58,902 nucleotides of DNA from an uncultured Eubacterium sp. (GTDB taxonomy: Bacteria > Bacillota > Clostridia > Lachnospirales > Lachnospiraceae): contig CANDMI010000015.1 in the NCBI GenBank assembly GCA_947385775.1, positions 1 through 58,902 of the forward strand, given 5' to 3'. Position 1 is the stretch's first letter, and each line of letters begins with the position of its first letter. Position numbers and translations under genes: made by a program. Shown in pieces: positions 19,293 through 27,303 of this stretch. Below the pieces are notes generated by a model. It made no database searches. It was not told where the DNA came from and was given only the letters and a program-made list of their open reading frames with translations.

Positions 19293-20199
19293 ATGCGTTT
19301 GGCGTATTCCCGTATGTTTTTTTAAATAATTTGATAAAATGGTTTACATTTTCAAACCCAACTATGCTGCTGATCTCATGGACGTTTTGTTCCGTTGTCA
19401 GCAGCAGTTCTTTTGCGGCTTCCAGCCGTATCTTATTGCGGTAATGCAGCGGCGGTTCCCCGAAATATCTGGAAAATTCCCGGCATATCCGGTATTTGCT
19501 GATTTTATAATGCTCCTGGCAGGCGTCCAGGGAAAAGGGCTTTTTATAATGGTGGTCAAAATAATCCTTTAATTCAATTAAATACGAAGGCGTGCCTGCC
19601 GCCTGGCTTACCGTGTCCGCCGGGTTTTTGGATAAATACAGCGGGCTTAAAATATCGGTTAAAAGCTGGTTCATCTGCACAAGCTGGCATAGCCCGGCTT
19701 CGGTTTCCATGCCAAGCAGCCTTGTAAGCTGCCCATGTATCGGGGAATAGTCTTCTAAATAAAAGCATGGGGCCTTTTCGGATTTTAGATATTTTCCGTA
19801 AATGGGAAGCTGCCCCCCTGCAAGGAAAAAAATCTTGAACCGCCAGGGCAGGGAATCGCTTTGAATGGAAAAACGCTGGGCGCAGTCAAAAAAAAGAAGC
19901 TGGCGCGCCGTTAAAGGGGTGGTTATGCCCGCGTGGGTTAGCGCCCCGCTGCCGGATTCGGTATACAAAAGCATTTGGCAGTCAATTGAAAGGAAAGAAA
20001 AGGAAAACGGCAGGGAAACGCTATGGAACCCCCCAGCGAGCAAATGTAAAAATGCGCCGCGCTCCGTTTCCGAAAACGGCATACGCCCATAGGTATACTG
20101 GTTTGGGATTAGCTGTATCGGTTTGATGCCTGGCTGGTGCGTCCGCTTCTGGGATACGGAGTCTGAAAATTTTTTCACAAAGTCTGTTTCGAAATCCAT
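19240..20199 (-). CDS. AraC-family transcriptional regulator
   Basis: This protein has 319 residues. The N-terminal half is cupin-like (residues about 30-190), and a double helix-turn-helix occupies about 205-310, with the typical ISSIVGFENVNHFIKLFKKTYG near the end. It is divergent from the GH130_2 gene, with about 285 bases between them. It is convergent with the second lacI and overlaps it by 53 bases. It probably controls the adjacent phosphorylase-esterase operon; the direct repeats at 20236 and 20286 are candidate sites. Confidence 0.88.
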   Translation of the reverse strand: MDFETDFVKKFSDSVSQKRTHQPGIKPIQLIPNQYTYGRMPFSETERGAFLHLLAGGFHSVSLPFSFSFLSIDCQMLLYTESGSGALTHAGITTPLTARQLLFFDCAQRFSIQSDSLPWRFKIFFLAGGQLPIYGKYLKSEKAPCFYLEDYSPIHGQLTRLLGMETEAGLCQLVQMNQLLTDILSPLYLSKNPADTVSQAAGTPSYLIELKDYFDHHYKKPFSLDACQEHYKISKYRICREFSRYFGEPPLHYRNKIRLEAAKELLLTTEQNVHEISSIVGFENVNHFIKLFKKTYGNTPNAFKQMVSEGQCASRSPAQ

Positions 20200-20484
20200 T
20201 TAATTTGTCCCCTAAAGTAATTAATTTCCTAATAAAAGGGAAAAGCGCATTTTTTAACAGTAAATATGTTATTTCATCCTATTCTAAGGGAAAATCGCAG
20301 AATATGCTATATTAATAATGCACAAAATATGGAAAAAAAATTGTGGATAAAGTACAAAAGTATCTGTTTTGCAAGATTATACGATTAATAGCAATAATAA
20401 TTGATGATTAAATTAGCTATTAATATATAATGAAATTAAGCTAAATAAAAGAAAGAAATACAGCAAAGAATAGGAGAAGAAACT
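20200..20484. promoter_or_regulatory. Divergent control region between AraC and GH130_2 genes
   Basis: A 14-base direct repeat AAGGGAAAA[G/T]CGCA occurs at 20236-20249 and 20286-20299, 50 bases apart, a spacing of about five helical turns that suits an AraC dimer. A rightward promoter candidate is TTGATG (20401-20406) with TATAAT (20426-20431), 19 bases apart, so it may need an activator. AAATTAAGCTAAA follows at 20434-20446, a variant of the motif before the mannanase and transporter genes. Confidence 0.5.
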
Positions 20485-21507
20485 ATGGCAAAGTATACAA
20501 TGATTTCTGAAGCGGTACCAAATGTGCCTTGGCAGGATAAGCCGGAAGGGTTAAAAGGCGCGCCGATCTGGCGTTATACCGAAAATCCGATTATTGGGCG
20601 AAACCCGTTAGAGGGCGTGGCCAGGATTTTTAACAGCGCCGTTGTCCCGTACGAAGGGAAATTTATCGGCGTATTCCGGGGCGAGCAGACAAACGGCATC
20701 CCGTACATTTACCTTGGCAGAAGTGAGGACGCGATCCATTGGGAATTTGACGCTGAAAAAATCCCATTTGAAGACGAGGCGGGGAATCCTGCTATGCCGG
20801 TCTATGCCTACGACCCGCGCCTTGTAAAAGTAGAAGATATCTATTACATCATCTGGTGCCAGGATTTTTACGGCGCTTCGATCGGGATGGCAAAGACGGT
20901 GGATTTTAAAAAGTTTGTACGTATCGAAAACCCGTTCCTGCCGTTTAACCGCAACGCGGTTTTATTCCCAAGGAAAGTAAACGGCAACTTTTTAATGCTG
21001 TCCCGCCCATCCGACAGCGGGCATACGCCGTTTGGCGATATTTTCATCAGCGAAAGCCCGGATCTGGTTTACTGGGGCAAGCACCGCCATGTGATGGGCA
21101 AGAACCCGGAATGGTGGGAAGCGTTAAAGATCGGCGGCGGCGCGGCGCCAATTGAAACAAGTGAGGGCTGGCTGTTATTCTACCATGGCGTAACCGGAAC
21201 CTGCAATGGATATGTGTATTCCATCGGCGGCGCGATTTTGGATATTGAGGAGCCGTCCAGGGTGAAATACAGATGTGAAAACTTCCTGCTGACCCCGGAG
21301 GAATGGTATGAGGAACGTGGGTTTGTGCCGAACGTATGCTTCCCATGCGCGACGATACATGATTCGGAGTCCGGAAAGATTGCGGTTTATTATGGAGCGG
21401 CGGACAGTTATGTGGGGCTGGCGTTTACGACGTTGGATGAGATTGTGGATTATATTAAGGAGCATAGCGTGGTTCGGGAAATTGATACGGAGCTGGGAGT
21501 GCGGTAA
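20485..21507 (+). CDS. GH130_2 beta-1,4-manno-oligosaccharide phosphorylase
   Basis: This enzyme removes mannose from the non-reducing end of manno-oligosaccharides by phosphorolysis, giving mannose-1-phosphate. It has 340 residues, shorter than GH130_1, as expected for subfamily 2. The catalytic aspartate lies in the YDPRLVKVED stretch. Other family segments are FNSAVVPYEGKFIGVFR and YYGAADSYVG near the end. The ribosome site is TAGGAGAAG. It opens an operon with two acetylesterases and the isomerase. Subfamily assignment is by length and motif resemblance. Confidence 0.92.
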   Translation: MAKYTMISEAVPNVPWQDKPEGLKGAPIWRYTENPIIGRNPLEGVARIFNSAVVPYEGKFIGVFRGEQTNGIPYIYLGRSEDAIHWEFDAEKIPFEDEAGNPAMPVYAYDPRLVKVEDIYYIIWCQDFYGASIGMAKTVDFKKFVRIENPFLPFNRNAVLFPRKVNGNFLMLSRPSDSGHTPFGDIFISESPDLVYWGKHRHVMGKNPEWWEALKIGGGAAPIETSEGWLLFYHGVTGTCNGYVYSIGGAILDIEEPSRVKYRCENFLLTPEEWYEERGFVPNVCFPCATIHDSESGKIAVYYGAADSYVGLAFTTLDEIVDYIKEHSVVREIDTELGVR

Positions 21508-21519
21508 ATACCAGACAAC

Positions 21520-21550
21520 GCCCCTCTCCAAGCGTCCGGTTAGCGAAAAC
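21520..21550 (+). repeat. Fragment of the large palindromic element
   Basis: CCCCTCTCCAAGCGTCCGGT matches the right end of copies D and A. The rest of the element is absent, so this is a truncated copy between the phosphorylase and the CE2 gene. Confidence 0.65.
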
Positions 21551-21604
21551 GTATATTATATACAAAATAATAACAGCACATACATTCATTAAAAGGAGGC
21601 CCCC

Positions 21605-22657
21605 ATGTTCATAACCCCAGATTCCTCCGCGCTCCAATATTGCGGCAGGCTGGACGACACAGATAAAACCGCGCCTGTTATGATTTTTCCATGCAGCTAT
21701 GTGAAAATCCGATTTACCGGCTCTAAGCTTGCGGTTGTGCTGGAAAACCGAAGCGCATATTGGGATAACTATATGGGCTATCTGCTGGATGGGGAGCAGG
21801 ACAAGATCTTGCTTGCAAAAAGCGGAAAGAGGAAGTATGAGATTAAAATAAATCAGGACAACACATTCAAAGAGCATGAGTTCATGCTGTTTAAACGAAT
21901 GGACGCGTGTCACCATGTGACGTTTTATGGATTTGAGCTTGCAAAGGAAGGCCGGATATTGGACTTGCCAAAGCCGTTGCAGCGCAGGATTGAAGTATAT
22001 GGGGACAGCGTATCGGCGGGGGAAGTGTCGGAAGCGGTGGACTATGTGGGAAAAGAAGACCCGACGCATAACGGGGAATATTCCAACAGCTGGTATTCCT
22101 ATGCGTGGCTGACGGCAAGGCGGCTGGACGCGCAGATACATGACATTGCCCAGGGAGGGATTGCGCTGTTAGATCAAACGGGCTGGTTTTGTGAGCCCCG
22201 GGCGTTGGGCATGGAGTCAGTCTGGGATAAGGCGCGCTACAATCCGGCGCTTGGAAGTGCGTTAAAATGGGACTTTCGCCGTTACACGCCGCATGTGGTT
22301 ATCGTTGCGATCGGGCAAAATGACAGTCATCCGTATGATTATATGGCGAAGGATTTAGGCAGCGCCCAGTCCCACAACTGGCGGCGGCATTATCTTTCGT
22401 TTTTAAAAAGCCTGCGGGCGGTCTATCCCGATGCATGGATTATTTGCTGTACGACCCTTTTATGCCATGAAAAAGCATGGGATGACGCGATTGACCTCAC
22501 GTGCCGTGACATGGGGGATGAAAAGGTTACGCATTTTATCTTCCAGCGGGGCGGGGCCGCAACGCCGGGGCATTTGCGTATCCCGGAGGCAGAGGAGATG
22601 GCAGAGGAGCTGTCGGCTTATATAGAAAGGCTGGGAATTTTTCATGACACGGAATGA
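21605..22657 (+). CDS. CE2-family acetylesterase
   Basis: This esterase removes acetyl groups from mannose residues of imported oligosaccharides. It has 350 residues, with an N-terminal jelly-roll domain (about 1-120) and an SGNH domain with nucleophile Ser135 in YGDSVSAGE. The GQNDSHP block and His323 in TPGHLRIP complete the site. There is no signal peptide, so it acts in the cytoplasm. The ribosome site is AAAGGAGG. It corresponds in size and position to RiCE2, which works together with the CE17 enzyme encoded next. Confidence 0.9.
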   Translation: MFITPDSSALQYCGRLDDTDKTAPVMIFPCSYVKIRFTGSKLAVVLENRSAYWDNYMGYLLDGEQDKILLAKSGKRKYEIKINQDNTFKEHEFMLFKRMDACHHVTFYGFELAKEGRILDLPKPLQRRIEVYGDSVSAGEVSEAVDYVGKEDPTHNGEYSNSWYSYAWLTARRLDAQIHDIAQGGIALLDQTGWFCEPRALGMESVWDKARYNPALGSALKWDFRRYTPHVVIVAIGQNDSHPYDYMAKDLGSAQSHNWRRHYLSFLKSLRAVYPDAWIICCTTLLCHEKAWDDAIDLTCRDMGDEKVTHFIFQRGGAATPGHLRIPEAEEMAEELSAYIERLGIFHDTE

Positions 22658-23762
22658 TGCACACATGTATAAAGCGGATTATACACGTCTGATAAATTGT
22701 ATGCAAAAAGCAATGCGCGGGGAGGAACTGACTCTTGGATTTTTCGGCGGCTCGATCACCCAGGGAAGCCTTGCCAGCGCGCCGGAAAATACCTATGCGT
22801 ACCTTGTGTTTTGTTGGTGGAAGCAAAACTTTCCAAAGGCAAAGCTTCATTATATAAATGGTGGAATTGGCGGCACGACTTCCCACTATGGGGTGGCCCG
22901 GGTTGTGACGGATATGCTGATGTACCAGCCGGATTTTATTGTAGTGGATTTTAGCGTCAACGATATACCAAATGCGTTTTTTCAGGAAACCTATGAGGGG
23001 CTGGTTCGAAAAATGCTTTCCTGGCATTCTGGCCCTGCGATTTTGCTTTTAAATAATGTCTATTACGATACCGGCATCAACGCGCAGGAATATCATAATG
23101 CAGTAGGGGAGCATTATCGTCTGCCCTATGTCAGCATCCGCGACACGGTTTACCAGGAAATAAAAGCGGGCGCATACAAACGACAGGAGCTTACGCCGGA
23201 CGGCCTGCATCCAAACGATGCCGGGCATCGGCTTGTGGCAAATGAGATAATAAAGCTCTTAAACCAAGTAAAGGAAATGGCTGGCGGCGCCCATACAGCA
23301 GAAAGGTCTGGCGAATCGTTTCTTCCAAATCACATGACCGCAAACGCTTACGAGCGCGCAAAGCGGCTGACGATCCGTGAAATCTCACCGTATTTGCAGG
23401 GGTTTTATACAGACACGGACGAAAAAATGGGGCGCTTAGACCATTTTAAAAACGGCTGGCTTGGCGCCCACCCCGGCGACCGCATCCGGTTTGAAGTGGA
23501 AGCCGCAAATATTGCCGTACAATACCGCAAGAGCATAAAACGACCTGCAATGCGGGCGCAGCTTATTTTAGATGAAGACATGGAGCGTCCGATATTACTG
23601 GATGGAAATTTTGACGAGGACTGGGGCGACTGCCTGTATCTGGAACCTGTGCTGCACCATGGGGAAAACAAACAGCATACAGTCGAGGTGATCGTGCTGG
23701 ACATAGATGTGCAAAATACACAGACGCAGCCTTTTTATCTAATGTCGTTGATCATAGCGTAG
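22644..23762 (+). CDS. CE17-family mannan acetylesterase with C-terminal CBM35-like domain
   Basis: This SGNH esterase has 372 residues. The nucleophile is Ser37 in FFGGSITQGS, the GGIGGTTS block supplies the glycine, DFSVND the asparagine, and Asp186/His189 lie in DGLHPND. Residues about 230-372 form a beta-rich module resembling the CBM35 domain of RiCEX. CE17 enzymes remove 2-O-acetyl groups from mannose, complementing CE2. The gene overlaps the CE2 end by 14 bases. The ATG at 22644 is chosen for coupling; ATG 22665 is a possible alternative. Confidence 0.9.
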   Translation: MTRNDAHMYKADYTRLINCMQKAMRGEELTLGFFGGSITQGSLASAPENTYAYLVFCWWKQNFPKAKLHYINGGIGGTTSHYGVARVVTDMLMYQPDFIVVDFSVNDIPNAFFQETYEGLVRKMLSWHSGPAILLLNNVYYDTGINAQEYHNAVGEHYRLPYVSIRDTVYQEIKAGAYKRQELTPDGLHPNDAGHRLVANEIIKLLNQVKEMAGGAHTAERSGESFLPNHMTANAYERAKRLTIREISPYLQGFYTDTDEKMGRLDHFKNGWLGAHPGDRIRFEVEAANIAVQYRKSIKRPAMRAQLILDEDMERPILLDGNFDEDWGDCLYLEPVLHHGENKQHTVEVIVLDIDVQNTQTQPFYLMSLIIA

Positions 23763-23780
23763 CATTTAAAAGGAGAATTT

Positions 23781-25130
23781 ATGAGCATATTAAAATTAAA
23801 ACCAAGCTGCAAAGACTACCTCTGGGGCGGCCGAAGGTTGATAGAGGAATATGGCAAAGCGTACGAAGGCGAAATTTTGGCGGAAACCTGGGAGCTTTCC
23901 TGCCACCCGGACGGCCCGTCTATGATCGCAAACGGCGCCCATGCCGGAAAGACTCTGCCGCAGTTTATCGCCGAACAGGGGAAACAGGCGCTTGGGACGA
24001 ATTGCAGGCGTTTTCGGGACTTCCCGATACTGATTAAATTTATCGACGCAAAGGACAACCTCTCTATCCAGGTGCACCCGGACAACCGTTACGCGCTGAA
24101 AAATGAAGGGCAGTATGGAAAAACCGAGATGTGGTATGTTATGGATGCGGGAAAAGACGCATTTTTATATTATGGGTTTGAAAAGGAGATCAGCAAGGAG
24201 GAATTTGAAAAGCGGATCCTGGAGGATAATTTATTAGAAGCGTTACATGCTGTGCCGGTGAAAAAAGGCGATGTTTTGTTTATTGAATCCGGCACTATCC
24301 ACGCCATTGGAAAAGATATTTTGATCGCGGAAATCCAGCAAAATTCAAATGTGACCTACCGGGTTTATGATTATGGCAGGGTCGGAGCCGACGGCAAAAA
24401 GCGTGAGCTGCATGTCGATAAGGCGGTTGCGGTGACAAAGCGCGCCCCGGCTGTGGGAAATGCAGGCGCGTATCCGCATATTGCGGACTGCGATTATTTT
24501 ACCGTTGATAAGCTGGAGCTGGATGGGGCTGTAAAAAAGAAGCTGGCAGGGGAGGTCGGCCCAGAGTCCTTTGTAAGCATCCTGATTTTGGACGGCGAAG
24601 GCACGGTTACAAACAATGGGGAATCGGTATCGTATCAAAAAGGGGACAGCCTGTTTCTTCCGGCGGGAAGCGGCGCGTATGAAATCGAGGGCGTATGCGA
24701 CGCGCTGGTTACGACTATCCGCGAAAAAAAGGATGGCTTGCGCATCGGCATCGATATTGGCGTCACAGACACGAAGATTGGCATTGTGGATGAGACGGAC
24801 AGCCTGATAGCCAAAACCGTCATATCTGCCGGGGCGGCGCGGCCTGCGGACGAGGTGATCGCGGATATTGGAAACGCGGCTGTAAACCTGCTGGAAAAAG
24901 AAGGCGTCGCGTTAGACCGCTGCATTGGCGCGGGAATCGGGATACCGGGAACGGTTGACCGTGAAAACGGCGTGGCGCGTTGTTCCGACGACCTCCAATG
25001 GAAGGATGTGGAGCTTGCAAAGGAAATCGAAAAATACCTTCCGGTCCCGGTTCAATTGGCAAACAATGCGGACTGGACTGCGCTTGGAAATGACGCCGGC
25101 ATGATCGGGGCGGCTGGGTTGATGGTTTAG
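23781..25130 (+). CDS. manA: Mannose-6-phosphate isomerase fused to a shortened ROK-kinase domain
   Basis: Residues 1-315 are a class I (type I) mannose-6-phosphate isomerase: WGG start, IQVHPDN and SGTIHAIG metal-site motifs. It converts mannose-6-phosphate to fructose-6-phosphate. From residue 319 a ROK sugar kinase begins (GLRIGIDIGVTDTKIG, then GAGIGIPGTVD) and runs to NNADWTALG at 428-436. The next residues, NDAGMIGAAG, are what ROK proteins normally have at their very end. About 170 residues, including the Cys-rich zinc motif and most of the second lobe, are missing, with the reading frame kept. The isomerase should work; the kinase part should not. The ribosome site is AAAGGAG. Confidence 0.88.
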   Translation: MSILKLKPSCKDYLWGGRRLIEEYGKAYEGEILAETWELSCHPDGPSMIANGAHAGKTLPQFIAEQGKQALGTNCRRFRDFPILIKFIDAKDNLSIQVHPDNRYALKNEGQYGKTEMWYVMDAGKDAFLYYGFEKEISKEEFEKRILEDNLLEALHAVPVKKGDVLFIESGTIHAIGKDILIAEIQQNSNVTYRVYDYGRVGADGKKRELHVDKAVAVTKRAPAVGNAGAYPHIADCDYFTVDKLELDGAVKKKLAGEVGPESFVSILILDGEGTVTNNGESVSYQKGDSLFLPAGSGAYEIEGVCDALVTTIREKKDGLRIGIDIGVTDTKIGIVDETDSLIAKTVISAGAARPADEVIADIGNAAVNLLEKEGVALDRCIGAGIGIPGTVDRENGVARCSDDLQWKDVELAKEIEKYLPVPVQLANNADWTALGNDAGMIGAAGLMV

Positions 25131-25150
25131 GTGTTTACACCTAAACCATC
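25121..25150 (+). terminator. Perfect 14-bp hairpin ending the isomerase operon
   Basis: GATGGTTTAGGTGT (25121-25134) pairs perfectly with ACACCTAAACCATC (25137-25150) around TT. The stem includes the last codons and stop codon of the isomerase-ROK gene. Only a weak T-rich tail (AATCTTTATTT) follows, so termination strength is uncertain. Confidence 0.6.
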
Positions 25151-25232
25151 AATCTTTATTTCCAGCGCGATGTCTGTCTGCACGTCTTTCATTTCGATTA
25201 AAATGTCGCTGTATCCGTCGCCTGATTCCTCT
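25128..25232 (-). pseudogene. Fragment of an AAA-ATPase-like/DUF1703 PD-(D/E)XK protein
   Basis: On the minus strand the frame reads EESGDGYSDILIEMKD and then ALEIKI. This matches the nuclease core of the AAA-ATPase-like plus DUF1703 family (ESGDGYSDI...IEVK). A stop lies directly upstream in frame and the fragment ends in the hairpin at the isomerase end. It is a short leftover, probably of the event that also reshaped the preceding gene's end. The identification rests on about 30 residues. Confidence 0.5.
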
Positions 25233-25591
25233 TAGTCATTTATCAAAAGAAAATCTGAACAGAGTCTATAAAAAGGTGATAGTCAAAAGAGTATATATTC
25301 CAAAAATAATGAAAAATAACGTCCGTAGAGATACCCACAGCGCTTCAACCATCCGCAGCTAAAACGGCGGAGGATTATTTGTTGCGCCCCGTTTTATTTG
25401 CATTGCCGTTGCGGCAACGCTAAAGCGCGCCATGTTATTCCTGGTTGCTTGCCGGATTTCTGTGTTTGTAGGATAATATACCCGTAGGCAAAAAGTTTTC
25501 AGATTCATTTACTCCCGTGGACATATCTGGGCGATAACCCTGGAGTCTTAGCGCCTTGCGGGTATAAATGGAAAATAAATGGAGGTGTAAA
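25233..25591. other. Gene-free stretch before the XRE regulator
   Basis: I see no convincing gene here. A small hairpin GCCGTTGCGGCAACGC lies at about 25403-25418. A GGAGG at 25580-25584 belongs to the next gene. Confidence 0.4.
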
Positions 25592-26263
25592 ATGCTGGGT
25601 GATAACATATCGAAAATAAGGAAAGAAAGAGGACTGACGCAAGAGGCTTTGGCAGTCAAGCTGCATGTGGTCAGGCAGACGGTATCCAAGTGGGAAAAAG
25701 GAAAATCGGTTCCAGACGCGGAAACGCTGCTTAAAATTGCAGAGGCGTTAGAAGCGCCGCCAGCAGATCTGCTGGGAGAACCATTTGCCAGAGGAAAACA
25801 GGAAGATGATTCTCATGTATCTGGCGCAGCCGGTGACAGTGAAACGAATGCGTCGAATGCTTCCATTGTAAAAACACTTGCCGAAATCAATGAGCAGCTT
25901 GCCATAAAAAACAGACGCGCCCGTAGGGTGTGGAAGGCGGTGGGCTTTACGGTATTAGGGGCAGTTATACTGAATATATTGCTTATTGTTCTGAGCATAG
26001 CTACTTTTCATTCTTACAAAGAGGATGGCGCTGTGGTTGTAGTGGATGGAAACGGGCTTCCGTCGTATGACAGCTTAAATGGAATGTCAGATTATGATAT
26101 TACACAAGCGCTTCTGGCAGCGGAAAAACAACAGCTGCATGAAGCGTGGGGAGAACCTGCATCTACAAAAGACCATGCCGATGTCTGGGAAATCAGCAGG
26201 GGCGTGCTTTTGAAAGTTCAATATGATGAAAATGGGCTTGTTACAGACTGTGGGAGGGAATGA
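25592..26263 (+). CDS. XRE-family regulator with a membrane segment
   Basis: This protein has 223 residues. A Cro/CI helix-turn-helix occupies 1-62 (ISKIRKERGLTQEALAVKL, RQTVSKWEKG). A polar linker leads to one membrane helix at about 112-138 and an external C-terminal domain of about 80 residues. The start at 25592 is set by GGAGG eight bases upstream; an ATG 24 bases earlier lacks such a site. A membrane-tethered XRE regulator may sense an envelope signal, but the ligand is unknown. Confidence 0.85.
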   Translation: MLGDNISKIRKERGLTQEALAVKLHVVRQTVSKWEKGKSVPDAETLLKIAEALEAPPADLLGEPFARGKQEDDSHVSGAAGDSETNASNASIVKTLAEINEQLAIKNRRARRVWKAVGFTVLGAVILNILLIVLSIATFHSYKEDGAVVVVDGNGLPSYDSLNGMSDYDITQALLAAEKQQLHEAWGEPASTKDHADVWEISRGVLLKVQYDENGLVTDCGRE

Positions 26264-26598
26264 CAGCCGCGCAGCATTCAAACCATAAAAAAATACCACA
26301 ATTTAACTCTTGCCATATCCCATTCCAAACGATATAGTTGACCTTGTAATATTTCCCACATATCCATGTGCAAATGCTCATGGGCGGGCTGGACGGCGAT
26401 ACGGTGGGTCGGAAATCTGGTAGAAGGCGCGACAATCAGGCAGGATTGAAAATGCCGCATTTCACAGCAACAGATAAGCATTTCACGGCAATTGAATTGT
26501 TTCAGAATTTTGTACCGGTTATACTCAAAAGAACGTATTTGTCAAATGATCTGCGGCTTTATAGCTTGTAATTTTTGCGGACAAAGGGAGGTGGCGCA
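26264..26598. other. Intergenic region with an unexplained minus-strand reading frame
   Basis: A minus-strand frame (about 26278-26481, possibly starting further upstream) reads through segments such as HEHLHMDMWEILQGQLYRL and YRLEWDMARVKLWYF, a composition like a real protein rather than a shadow. It has no good ribosome site and I cannot assign it to a family. It may be the tail of a degraded gene. No terminator is clear. Confidence 0.3.
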
Positions 26599-27303
26599 TT
26601 GATCCATATTGCGATCTGTGACGATGAAAAATATATGTCCGATCAAATAAGGGCGTATGTTTCCGATTTTTTTCATAAAAAGAACAGGGAAATCAGCATA
26701 AAAGTGTATACCTGCGGCGAAGAGCTGTTAAACTGCGGCGGGCAGGCGGATATCCTGTTTTTGGACATTCAGATGAAGGGCATGGACGGTATGGAAACGG
26801 CAAGGAGGCTGCGGGCGGATAATTTTCAGGGGATTTTGATTTTTATTACGGTGCTAAAAGAGATGGTGTTCCAGTCCTTTGAGTTGCAGCCCTTCGATTA
26901 CCTGGTCAAGCCGGTTGACAGGGCAAAGTTTGAAAAAACAATGGAGCGCCTTTACGCTTCCATGCAAAACGCCAGCGAAGACAGCCTGCTGGTGCAAAAA
27001 GGGCATGAGGGACGCATTGTCAGAAAAGATGAGATCGTCTTTTGCGAGATCATTGACCGAAAAATATACTTAAACCTAGCTTCCGGAGAGGTAGTGGATT
27101 ACTATGAGCGGATTGAAAATCTGGAAACGAAGCTGGGGGGACGTTTTTTCCGCTGCCACAGGAGCTATATCATTAATCTGAAGCATTTAAAGGGCTATAA
27201 AAATGGGACTGCGTATATGGATAACGGCAGGGAGATTCCGGTATCCAGGCTGCGCAGCAGGGAGTTTTCCGGCGTTATATTGCAGTATATGAAAAATATA
27301 TAA
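26599..27303 (+). CDS. LytTR-type response regulator
   Basis: This protein has 234 residues. The receiver domain occupies 1-115 with phospho-acceptor Asp56 in LFLDIQMKG, and the LytTR DNA-binding domain occupies about 135-232 (KIYLNLASGEV, then RFFRCHRSYIINL). The start is the TTG at 26599, preceded by GGGAGGTGG; the frame is open 24 bases further upstream but without a ribosome site. It directly abuts the sensor kinase gene. Such AgrA-like regulators often control peptide- or envelope-related genes. Confidence 0.88.
   Translation: MIHIAICDDEKYMSDQIRAYVSDFFHKKNREISIKVYTCGEELLNCGGQADILFLDIQMKGMDGMETARRLRADNFQGILIFITVLKEMVFQSFELQPFDYLVKPVDRAKFEKTMERLYASMQNASEDSLLVQKGHEGRIVRKDEIVFCEIIDRKIYLNLASGEVVDYYERIENLETKLGGRFFRCHRSYIINLKHLKGYKNGTAYMDNGREIPVSRLRSREFSGVILQYMKNI

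Noticed and set aside
20200-20484. Riboswitch or T-box upstream of the phosphorylase operon
   Set aside because: No stem arrangement or conserved box was recognisable; the features fit protein operators better.
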